Part shown: positions 56,677 to 64,000 of the stretch, piece after piece
Layout of the letters: each line of letters begins with the position of its first letter
Position numbering within the stretch: position 1 is the stretch's first letter
Origin: MPNP01 sp963668325
Lineage (GTDB): Bacteria > Pseudomonadota > Alphaproteobacteria > Rhodobacterales > Rhodobacteraceae
Reading direction: 5' to 3'
Length of the DNA: 64,000 nucleotides
Assembly: GCA_963668325.1 (NCBI GenBank)
Contig: OY764222.1
Location: 186,001-250,000, forward strand
The notes under the pieces: model-generated
The model's database searches: none
What the model was told of the DNA's origin: nothing
Seen by the model: only the letters and a program-made list of their open reading frames with translations
Program-made: the position numbers and the translations under genes

Positions 56677-57351
56677 ATGTCAATAAGTTTTGAGGCCCTA
56701 CAGAAGAAGAAAAATGAAATCGAAACGAAAGTTTCCGCGGAATTCTTGCTTCGGGTTCATAGGTCAGTAAGTTGGGTGGCCAGAGGCCAAAGTCTTGATG
56801 GTGATGAGGACTTGAAGTTCATATGCTATTGGATTGCCTTTAATTCCGCTTATGCCAAACAGCAGGGGTTTGAACAACAAGGCATTTCGGACCGACACCT
56901 TCACAGCGAGTTTTTTGATAAATTGAATTCTCTGGATAAAGACCAAAGGATCTATGATACGATCTGGAATGAATTTGCTGGCAAGGTAAGAAACCTAATG
57001 GCAAACAAATTCATTTTCAAACCTTTCTGGGCCTATATGGAAGGCAACATTTCAGAGGAAGTGATGAAGGATAAATTTGATTCCTCAAATAAACATTTCC
57101 TGAGGGCGTTTGAAAGGGTTGAAACGGGGTTGGTTCTCTCCATTATATTTTCGCGGTTGTACCTGCTTCGGAACCAGTTGATTCATGGAGGCGCTACTCA
57201 TAACAGTAGCAAGAATCGTGAACAAGTTGTAACTGGTTCAGGTTTATTGGGGTCGTTGGTACCAATATTTGTTGATATCATGTTGGATAATCCGGAAGAG
57301 GAATGGGGAGATCCCTATTTTCCGGTAGTAGAGGATGAAGATCAGCATTAA
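56677..57351 (+). CDS. HEPN-like protein
   Basis: A 224-aa helical protein without signal peptide. The segment SRLYLLRNQLIHGG contains an Arg-x4-His motif (Arg165, His170), the catalytic signature of HEPN ribonuclease-like domains, with the preceding long helices in the expected place. The N-terminal FICYWIAFNSAYA segment is typical of the Apea-like HEPN group. HEPN proteins often act in toxin-antitoxin or defence systems; no nucleotidyltransferase antitoxin is next to it. It is 43 bases upstream of asd on the same strand. Confidence 0.68.
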   Translation: MSISFEALQKKKNEIETKVSAEFLLRVHRSVSWVARGQSLDGDEDLKFICYWIAFNSAYAKQQGFEQQGISDRHLHSEFFDKLNSLDKDQRIYDTIWNEFAGKVRNLMANKFIFKPFWAYMEGNISEEVMKDKFDSSNKHFLRAFERVETGLVLSIIFSRLYLLRNQLIHGGATHNSSKNREQVVTGSGLLGSLVPIFVDIMLDNPEEEWGDPYFPVVEDEDQH

Positions 57352-57394
57352 ATCATTAAATGAACAGAACATGTGGTAAATTTGAAAGAGGAAA

Positions 57395-58417
57395 ATGGGA
57401 TATAGGATAGCTGTAGTAGGTGCCACCGGTAATGTTGGGCGGGAAATGCTCAATATTCTGGCTGAACGGGAATTTCCAGTGGACGAAATAAAGGCCCTTG
57501 CTTCAAGCAGGTCTGCTGGTGAAGCAGTTGATTTTGGTTCAGATGATTTAACTGTAGGTGATTTGGCACAGTTTGACTTTAAGGGTTGGGATATGGCTCT
57601 TTTTGCCATTGGCTCCGAGGCGACGGCCAAATTTGCTCCACTGGCTGCCAAGGCAGGTTGTGTGGTGATAGACAATTCTTCCCTGTATCGTTATGAAACT
57701 GATATCCCACTTATCGTACCTGAAGTAAATCCAGAGGCGATTTACCAGTATTCAAACCGAAACATTATTGCCAATCCAAACTGTTCAACTGCCCAAATGG
57801 TTGTTGCCCTGAAACCACTTCATGATAAGGCAACCATAAACCGCGTTGTTGTTTCTACCTACCAGTCGGTTTCCGGATCAGGCAAAGCGGCCATGGATGA
57901 GCTGTTTAATCAGACCAAAGCCCTCTATTCCCAGGAAGGTACGGTGGAACCGAAGGTATACCCTTGTCGCATAGCGTTTAATGTCATTCCTCACATAGAC
58001 AAGTTCATGGATGACGGTTATACCCGCGAAGAATGGAAGATGGTAATTGAAACAAAAAAGATTATTGACCAAGCCATCAATGTAACAGCAACTTGTGCCA
58101 GGGTTCCGGTATTCGTGGGGCACTCGGAGTCCATAAATGTTGAATTTGAAAACCCCATTGGGGTAGATGAAGCAAGAGAGATTTTGAAAGAAGCCCCTGG
58201 CATAATGGTTTTAGACAAGCATGAGGATGGCGGGTATATGACTCCCATGGATTGTATTGGAGAATATGCTACCTTTATCAGCCGTCTGAGAGAGGATCTG
58301 ACCATCCCACATGGGTTGAATTTCTGGTGTGTATCAGACAATCTTCGGAAGGGAGCAGCCTTGAACGCGGTTCAGATTGCCGAATTGTTAGGCAGAAGAG
58401 TTTTAAGAAAAGGTTAA
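57395..58417 (+). CDS. asd: Aspartate-semialdehyde dehydrogenase
   Basis: Reduces aspartyl phosphate to aspartate semialdehyde, the branch point to lysine, threonine and methionine. Seen are the NADP-binding VVGATGNVGREMLNIL, the catalytic Cys in IANPNCSTAQMVVAL, and YQSVSGSGKAAMDEL. At 340 aa it is full length, with GAGG about 4-7 bases before the ATG. Confidence 0.96.
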   Translation: MGYRIAVVGATGNVGREMLNILAEREFPVDEIKALASSRSAGEAVDFGSDDLTVGDLAQFDFKGWDMALFAIGSEATAKFAPLAAKAGCVVIDNSSLYRYETDIPLIVPEVNPEAIYQYSNRNIIANPNCSTAQMVVALKPLHDKATINRVVVSTYQSVSGSGKAAMDELFNQTKALYSQEGTVEPKVYPCRIAFNVIPHIDKFMDDGYTREEWKMVIETKKIIDQAINVTATCARVPVFVGHSESINVEFENPIGVDEAREILKEAPGIMVLDKHEDGGYMTPMDCIGEYATFISRLREDLTIPHGLNFWCVSDNLRKGAALNAVQIAELLGRRVLRKG

Positions 58418-58476
58418 TTCCTTTGGCATTTCTCGGGCCTGAGGTAGGCACCTGCCAAAAAATATTAGGGACTTGC

Positions 58477-59337
58477 ATGCCCAAGCAAACATACAACAGC
58501 GCGGATCCCAGGTTGATGGCGGCCAATGAGAATGTGGCTGCTCTTGAATTAAAGGGGAAAATAAAGGCCAGAAAGTATGTCAAGGGCAATCTGTTCCAGG
58601 GAAAACAGCCTGTTTCTGGAGTTTTCAACCAACCGAATGGGTCCCTCACCTGTCAGCTGTTATACGGTAACGAGTTCAGAGTGTTGGAGACGGTTGATGG
58701 ATGGTGTTTTGGCCAAGTGGCCTATGATGGTTATGTTGGCTACATTCTCGAGGATAATCTGGCTCCCTCGGGAGAGAAGATCTATCTGGTCAGTACCCTG
58801 GGCACAGGATTGTATCAGCGAGATGATATTAAATCTGCCTGTCGGAAGTGGCTCCCCATGGGATCAAAGCTAACGATAGAAGGTTTTGAAGGTGATTTTG
58901 CCAAGATAACCGGTAACTATTTTGTTCCAAACAGGCATCTCCGAAAAATTGGTCGTGATAAAGCGGATTTTGTCACAGTCGCCGAGAAATTTCTGCATGT
59001 TCCCTATCTTTGGGGTGGCAATTCACCCTTGGGGATAGATTGTTCCGGCTTGGTAAGCATTGCCCTCAACCTTGCAGGGAAAAAGTGTCCGAGAGATAGT
59101 GACCAACAATTTGCCCACCTTGGGTCTATACTCAACGCAGGTGAAAAGCCCGAACGTGGTGACCTTGCTTTTTGGGAGGGTCATGTCGGTATAATGGTTG
59201 ATAGCCAAAATCTTCTCCATGCCACCGCATTTCACATGCTGGTAGTGGTGGAACCCCTGGAAGAGGTCATAAACAGAATCGAAATTACAGAAACGGTTCC
59301 ATATCTGGGCTTAAAACGGCTTAACCAACAAGTTTAA
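58477..59337 (+). CDS. NlpC/P60 family peptidase with SH3-type domains
   Basis: A 286-aa putative cell-wall peptidase cleaving gamma-D-Glu-diaminopimelate-type links. Two bacterial SH3-like domains (residues about 30-95 and 100-165) precede the catalytic domain. The catalytic domain has the Cys in LGIDCSGLVSIAL, the His in EGHVGIMVD and a third residue around HATAFHMLVV. No signal peptide is visible at the chosen start (ATG at 58477, AGGGA upstream); the frame is open back into asd (58252), but that overlap is not coding in this frame. Its 3' end overlaps the DUF2794 gene on the other strand. Confidence 0.88.
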   Translation: MPKQTYNSADPRLMAANENVAALELKGKIKARKYVKGNLFQGKQPVSGVFNQPNGSLTCQLLYGNEFRVLETVDGWCFGQVAYDGYVGYILEDNLAPSGEKIYLVSTLGTGLYQRDDIKSACRKWLPMGSKLTIEGFEGDFAKITGNYFVPNRHLRKIGRDKADFVTVAEKFLHVPYLWGGNSPLGIDCSGLVSIALNLAGKKCPRDSDQQFAHLGSILNAGEKPERGDLAFWEGHVGIMVDSQNLLHATAFHMLVVVEPLEEVINRIEITETVPYLGLKRLNQQV

Positions 59338-59683
59338 GATTTCTTTTATCAAGAACTTCAATCACTCTCTTGAGCTCATTTCCCCGTTTCAATATTTGTC
59401 CATCCATTGCTTTGACGAGGTACAAGGAATTCTTGGATTTTTGATCTGGATTTTTTTCTATCCTGTACAGGGGAAAGTCAGCAGTTCGTCTGAAAATCGA
59501 GAAAACAGCAATATCCCTAAGATGGGAAATACCATAGTCCCGCCAAATACCTGCGGCAACCATTCGCCCATAAAGAGACATAATTATCCCCAATTCAGTA
59601 CGATTAAAACTGACCACTGGTAGGGATGGTTGTAGCTCGGCGTGTGGTTTCCTTCGATATTCTGCTAAGTTAAAAACCGGCAT
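59321..59683 (-). CDS. DUF2794 protein
   Basis: A 120-aa cytoplasmic protein with the DUF2794 core: ELGIIMSLYGRMVAAGIWRDYGISHLRDIAVFSIFRRT, PLYRIEK and GQILKRGNELKRVIEVLDKR. The family is characteristic of alphaproteobacteria and has no known role. The ATG at 59683 is immediately preceded by an in-frame TTG. It overlaps the convergent peptidase gene by about 17 bases. Confidence 0.85.
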   Translation of the reverse strand: MPVFNLAEYRRKPHAELQPSLPVVSFNRTELGIIMSLYGRMVAAGIWRDYGISHLRDIAVFSIFRRTADFPLYRIEKNPDQKSKNSLYLVKAMDGQILKRGNELKRVIEVLDKRNLKLVG

Positions 59684-59686
59684 CAA

Positions 59687-60102
59687 TTCATCAAAATTTT
59701 ATTTTTGTGCATCCCTAATATTCAGGGAAATTTTATTTTTTTTGCAACTTATTTCTTTTTGGAGATCAGAAGCAATTACTGACAATGCAGCCTTGTGTAC
59801 ACACTCTAGTCTATGATATCTGATTTACCTGATCTCAAACAGATTCAAAACCGGTGAACCCATGATTTCTCTGTAACTGGGTTGGGTATATCGTAGTGGG
59901 AAGTGAGTTCAAACAATCGCTATCCTTGCGGTCAATCTGACCTTGAATAAGGTGTATTCGTTATCCTAAGCGTAGTAAATCACTACCGTTTGGGTTATGG
60001 TTGGAGAGGTATTTATTTTGGTGAATTGACAAACGATTTCAGGCATTCCGTTGACAAGACCATCTAGATTAGGTAGGAAGATCATTGAGGGAGGGAATTG
60101 AA
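59687..60102. other. Intergenic region before the restriction-modification genes
   Basis: About 415 bases with no supported gene. A near-palindrome CCCTAATATTCAGGG starts about 25 bases upstream of the DUF2794 gene. Nothing else could be recognised. Confidence 0.5.
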
Positions 60103-61226
60103 TTGCCCAAGTCATACAAATCAATTGACGCTTTGCAAAAAACTTTGACAAAAAAAGTATTCCACTATGCAAATGACCCTAAAAAAGCAGCTGGTAGAGC
60201 ATTAGGAATGCTTGTTGAGATCATTACCTATTACTCTCTTCGCTCATGGGGATTTTCCAATCATATTGTAATTGAGAGAAGAATTCCAGAATTCGCAAAT
60301 CCTGATATAACACATAATGTTGAATTTTCACTACATCCGATATTAAAAGCGAACAGGTTGAAATAAACCCCCTATCTCTTCCATTAACACCAAAGAAATT
60401 AGAAAAGGAATGGGAATTTCCTGATGGTTATTTACCCAAGACACAACCAATTCTGACTAAGGGAAATGTCAGGAGAAACGCAACCCTTCTTGCTGATACT
60501 CAAGAAGGTCCAATTGTTGCCAACATAGAATCTTTTGATGAATCAAAATGTTCCCTAATTATTTGTAACCTGTCTCAGCAACCCTTTGCAATTGTGGAAT
60601 GTAAACGGGTAGGGGTTGAAGAAGGACAGAGTAGTGGTCCTCAAACAATTGAAAAGGCAAAACAAGGTTCGTATGTTGCCAAGACCGTATCGTCCTTACA
60701 AAAAATCAGATTAAGAAATGGACAATCTCATGGCATTATAGAACAGCTAAATGGACAATTTTGTTCGGGGGCTTACCGAGAACTTCAAAGAAAGATAATC
60801 AACGCTAAGTTGCATTCTGAATTTCCTGGATTTGTACTAACCATTGGGATTATCAGCAATCATGGGAATTGGTTTACATCCGAAAACCAAAATAAGGAAC
60901 TGCGTGTATTGGCACAATCATATGATTGGCTACTGTTTCTGACTGATAATGGTTTAGCAAAATTTATAGATGACTTATTGCTGAATCCCATAAGGGAACT
61001 GAAAGCAATAAGTGCTGCTTTCTCGAAAAGCTATTCTGGTAATAAAAAAGGAAATAACAGGTTTACAAAAGTGCTTATGGATGCCGAGGCGGATCTTACC
61101 CTACAAAAGTATTTTTCAAAACATAAATCCGAGATTGAGAATTGGTATAATATCATAACTCCACAGAATGGTACACTTCAATCGCTAAATGATGATTTAA
61201 AAACACTTGCTAATCGTGACTTATAG
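60103..61226 (+). pseudogene. Frameshifted restriction endonuclease-like gene
   Basis: A TTG at 60103 with GGGAGGG upstream opens a frame ending at 60366. A one-base loss in the TTTT run at 60325-60328 would explain the break: in the next frame the text continues TTSDIKSEQVEINPL and runs unbroken to 61226. The joined protein would be about 374 aa. It has a PD-(D/E)xK-like motif in FAIVECKRVGVEEG, and it is directly followed by an adenine methyltransferase gene (9-base gap), so a type II endonuclease is the best reading. Recognition sequence and subfamily are unknown. Confidence 0.7.
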
Positions 61227-61235
61227 GAAACCAAA

Positions 61236-61835
61236 ATGACAGCTGGTCGCAGTAACACGGAATCGCTCAGCCACCATTGGTGTACTCCTCCCAAATATGT
61301 TGATGCCATTCGAGAGTTTTTTGGAGGAGAAATCGCTTTGGATCCTTGCTCGAATGAATATTCTGTTGTTGGAGCAAGAGTCGAGTATCGATTGCCCAAT
61401 TCAGACGGGTTGGCTCTTCCCTGGAATGCCAATACAGTATTTGTTAACCCACCATATGGGCGTGACAGGATACGAGGTACGAGCATACTTGACTGGCTTA
61501 GGAAGTGTAATGATACAAATTTTGAATTCCACGCCGAGGTTCTTGCATTGGTTCCCGTAGCACCCAACACCAGGCATTGGAAGGATTTTGTTTTTGGTTC
61601 GGCCGATGGTGTAGTTTTTCTCTATGATACTCGCCTCAGATTTCTTGTAAAGGGAATGGCTTCAGGAAAGGGGGCACCAATGGCATGCGCAATGGTATAT
61701 TGGGGTTCGGAGTATGATAGGTTTGAAAGACTTTTTATGCAATTTGGAGCGGTTGTAGACCTCAGACCCTTACAAGGCAGGGAAATCGGTTTACCCCACC
61801 TGTCTCTGTTGGAAGTAAATACAGTTAATGATTGA
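61236..61835 (+). CDS. Phage-type DNA N6-adenine methyltransferase
   Basis: A 199-aa methyltransferase of the compact Dam-like phage group: SHHWCTPPKYVDAI at the N-terminus, the SAM-pocket region IALDPCSNEYS, and the catalytic NPPYG (motif IV) in TVFVNPPYGRDR. It protects DNA against the endonuclease-like product of the gene upstream, with which it forms an operon (ATG with AGGAAA upstream). Because the endonuclease gene is broken, this may now be a solitary methyltransferase. Confidence 0.85.
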   Translation: MTAGRSNTESLSHHWCTPPKYVDAIREFFGGEIALDPCSNEYSVVGARVEYRLPNSDGLALPWNANTVFVNPPYGRDRIRGTSILDWLRKCNDTNFEFHAEVLALVPVAPNTRHWKDFVFGSADGVVFLYDTRLRFLVKGMASGKGAPMACAMVYWGSEYDRFERLFMQFGAVVDLRPLQGREIGLPHLSLLEVNTVND

Positions 61836-62168
61836 TTGCCCTAGAGGTAGCTATCAATTGTTTCTCTAGAATTCTGGTGAGCATGCACATTTAGTTCATG
61901 TCATGTTCTGGAATTTTGCCAATATGCCTTAGCCGGCTCTGGTACAGAGTAAGTCGAACGGAAGAGTTCTCCCTGCAGGAACTGGCAAACACTAACGAAT
62001 TCAAAATATTCAATTGTTACTCACTTGGAAAATTTACTGCTTATATTTTCTCTGCCATCCGAGCCCATCACTTTACATTAGACCATTGTTTCGGCTAAAG
62101 AAGATTTCTGCAATTCAATCTGAAAATAGATAAAGGATTGGGGGAGGATAACTAATTGAGGTCCAGGT
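61836..62168. other. Intergenic region
   Basis: About 330 bases between the methyltransferase and the exporter gene. A 66-codon open frame (61898-62098) has no recognisable features and is not accepted. No repeat or terminator with a clear stem was found. Confidence 0.5.
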
Positions 62169-63419
62169 TTGTCTAAGTTAAAGCAACTTCATACATATAT
62201 AGCTGTTTCCTTGGCATACGGCACCTTCATGTTTACTGATGGTGTTCTGAGAATGATACTCCTACTTCATTTTCATACCTTGGATTTCACACCCGTTCAG
62301 CTAGCCATGATTTTCTTGATGTACGAGTTTGTAGGCATGGTTACCAATCTCTATTCAGGGTGGATTGGAGCAAAATTTGGTATGGCCAGGACATTGTACG
62401 GAGGGATGATACTTCAAATCATTTCCCTTTCAATATTGGCCCAGATGAATCCAGACTGGTCTGTTCCAGCATCCTTGGCATTCATAATGGTTTTACAGGG
62501 GATGTCGGGTGCAGCAAGGGATTTGACCAAAAACAGTTCGAAAAGCTCGATTAAGATAATTACTGAAAATCAGGAAGGGACCTTGTTCAAATGGACGGCA
62601 AGATTAACCGGATCAAAAAATTTCATCAGGGGAGTGGGTTTCCTTTCAGGGGCAATATTCTTGGGTTTGCTGGGTTTTTCGAACTCCTTGCTTTTGGTTG
62701 CAGTTATCCTGGCTGTTGTTACCCTGGGGGTTCTTCTTTATAGGGTACCTAATCTTCCCACCGGGGAAAAGGGTATCCGCTTACGAGAGGTCTTTTCCAA
62801 AAACCAAAATGTAAACAGACTGGCTTTGGCCAGGATGTTTTTATTCGGTGCACGGGATGTATGGTTTGTTGTCGGGGTACCGATTTATTTTTTCGAAGTA
62901 ATTTCTGATGGTTCTTTACAGGGTGACATGAAAGCATGCCTCCTGGTAGGCATTTTTACGGGAGTTTGGATAGTAGTCTATGGCTTGATACAAACTCTTT
63001 CCCCCAATTTTTTGAAGTATGATAACTTACCCACCAGTACACTTGTTCGAAACATAAAATATTGGGGGCAAGGTATTCCCACCATCCTTCTCATGCTTGG
63101 AGTAATAACTTTATTTGAGCAAATGGGGTTCAATTGGGTTCCGACAACCTTGTTAGTAGGTTTTTTTATATTTGGATTTGTCTTTGCGGTAAATTCAACC
63201 ATTCATTCATATTTGATTTTGGCATTTTCTCAATCTGACCGAGTAACTTTGGATGTCGGATACTATTACATGGCCAATTCAGGCGGACGTTTGGTAGGGA
63301 CCTTTCTATCAGGATTGAGTTTTCAGCTTGGTGGCATTACGTTGTGTCTCTTCACCGCAGGAATTATGGCTCTTCTTTCTTTGGTAGCTTCCTTAAGAAT
63401 CAATCCGGTGCAAGCATGA
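62169..63419 (+). CDS. arsJ: ArsJ-like MFS transporter
   Basis: A 416-aa major-facilitator protein with about 12 membrane segments. The VTLDVGYYYMANSGGRLVGT segment and the first loop (TNLYSGWIGAKFGMARTLYGG) resemble the ArsJ exporters, which remove 1-arseno-3-phosphoglycerate made by a partner glyceraldehyde-3-phosphate dehydrogenase. No such dehydrogenase gene and no arsR lie beside it in the window. The start is TTG at 62169, with GAGG and CAGG upstream. The family call is good; the arsenic substrate is inferred. Confidence 0.75.
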   Translation: MSKLKQLHTYIAVSLAYGTFMFTDGVLRMILLLHFHTLDFTPVQLAMIFLMYEFVGMVTNLYSGWIGAKFGMARTLYGGMILQIISLSILAQMNPDWSVPASLAFIMVLQGMSGAARDLTKNSSKSSIKIITENQEGTLFKWTARLTGSKNFIRGVGFLSGAIFLGLLGFSNSLLLVAVILAVVTLGVLLYRVPNLPTGEKGIRLREVFSKNQNVNRLALARMFLFGARDVWFVVGVPIYFFEVISDGSLQGDMKACLLVGIFTGVWIVVYGLIQTLSPNFLKYDNLPTSTLVRNIKYWGQGIPTILLMLGVITLFEQMGFNWVPTTLLVGFFIFGFVFAVNSTIHSYLILAFSQSDRVTLDVGYYYMANSGGRLVGTFLSGLSFQLGGITLCLFTAGIMALLSLVASLRINPVQA

Positions 63420-63445
63420 ATTACAGTTTTCATTTTGGTGCAGTA

Positions 63446-64000
63446 TGAGAGATTTCCAACTCCCGGGGCGATCCCCGGTATTTACTACCAACGGGATGTG
63501 TGCCACTTCGCATCCCCTGGCAGCCCACACAGCTGTCCGAATTCTGGAGGAAGGAGGAAATGCTGTTGATGCAGCAATAGCAGGAGCAGTTCTGCTAGGT
63601 CTGTGTGAACCACAATCAACTGGTTTGGGTGGAGATTGTTTTGCATTGGTTAAATTACCAGACAAGGAAAACATTATTGCCATAAACGGCTCCGGCAGGG
63701 CCCCGGCAGCAATAGATCCAAATGCAATAAGAGCAACCGGTAAACGTAGTCTTGATGAATACAAACCGGAATCAATCACCATTCCTGGTGCAGTGGATGC
63801 ATTTTGCCGACTTGAGGAAGATTATGGCAAGATTGGTTTGGAAAGGGTACTCGCTCCAGCCATACAGTATTCACTTGAAGGCATTCCCGTTTCACCCCGG
63901 GTATGGTTTGATTGGAGTGGTATTCATGGGGTGCTTCAGGGCAAGGCAAGGCAATTCTATTTGCATGACGGTCAAGTTCCTTCCGTGGGATCGCTTTTTC
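63446..64000 (+). CDS. Gamma-glutamyltransferase, N-terminal part
   Basis: The frame from the ATG at 63446 stays open to the window edge (185 codons). It has the gamma-glutamyltransferase opening MCATSHPLAAHTAVRILEEGG with NAVDAAIAGAVLLGLCEPQS and TGLGGDCFALV. No signal peptide is seen, so a cytoplasmic member is more likely than the secreted glutathione hydrolase. The catalytic Thr would lie beyond the edge. It follows the ArsJ-like gene by 26 bases. Confidence 0.88.

Noticed and set aside
58252..58476. N-terminal extension of the NlpC/P60 peptidase into asd
   Set aside because: This frame runs through the 3' coding part of asd and is rich in Arg, Ser and Cys; the ATG at 58477 with AGGGA upstream fits better.
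61898..62098. 66-codon plus-strand open frame
   Set aside because: No ribosome site, no recognisable domain and no neighbours that would support it.

Overview
The window reads as a chromosomal segment of a moderately low-GC alphaproteobacterium. The evidence is the secG-pyrG gene order, the small lineage-typical families DUF2842 (9687) and DUF2794 (59683), the phaR/phaC/phaZ set, and housekeeping genes (hflK, purA, dxs, asd, rpiA) of alphaproteobacterial type. A free-living, probably marine heterotroph would fit the many importers and catabolic genes, but the sequence alone does not fix the genus. Many starts are TTG or GTG.

Region 1 (1-12.4 kb) is mostly core metabolism: hflK, glutathione reductase, ribose-5-phosphate isomerase, serine dehydratase, thiamine pyrophosphokinase, CTP synthase, secG, purA and a histidinol-phosphate-type aminotransferase. 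Region 2 (12.5-16.7 kb) holds an orphan antitoxin-like regulator and the polyhydroxyalkanoate genes phaR, phaC and phaZ.

Region 3 (16.7-30.7 kb) is a run of 13 minus-strand genes, tightly packed and often overlapping. It encodes a complete sugar-type ABC importer followed by a SnoaL-like protein, a HisD/HpsN-like dehydrogenase, an SDR, a LacI regulator, a double SnoaL-like protein, a bicupin, a MetE-like zinc methyltransferase, an alpha/beta hydrolase and an RraA-type aldolase. A DapA-type aldolase is divergent. A LacI-type palindrome with a central CG lies between the two promoters. I read this as one catabolic regulon for an unknown, possibly methylated, substrate.

Region 4 (30.8-41.1 kb) carries an ankyrin-tailed P-loop ATPase, a ROK kinase, dxs, a Gfo/Idh/MocA oxidoreductase and a carnitine-type acyl-CoA operon (CaiA-like, ADP-forming ligase, CaiD-like).

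Region 5 (41.1-56.7 kb) is an accessory island, visibly more GC-rich. It contains a group II intron 5' fragment embedded antisense in a transposase remnant, a DUF4238/SEC-C protein, a full IS1182-type transposase, and a very large Calx-beta/beta-barrel surface-protein gene. That gene is broken by three frameshifts and by a 4.3-kb transposon. The transposon carries a zinc-ribbon protein, a DDE transposase, an AAA+ ATPase and a Toprim/primase-like protein. It is flanked by a 5-bp duplication (CCGAC), and its removal restores the reading frame. A second, orphan end of the same transposon family lies at 56.05 kb.

Region 6 (56.7-64 kb) returns to lower GC: a HEPN-like protein, asd, an NlpC/P60 peptidase, DUF2794, a frameshifted restriction endonuclease with an intact adenine methyltransferase, an ArsJ-like exporter, and the start of a gamma-glutamyltransferase cut by the window edge. 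No tRNA, rRNA or CRISPR array was found.
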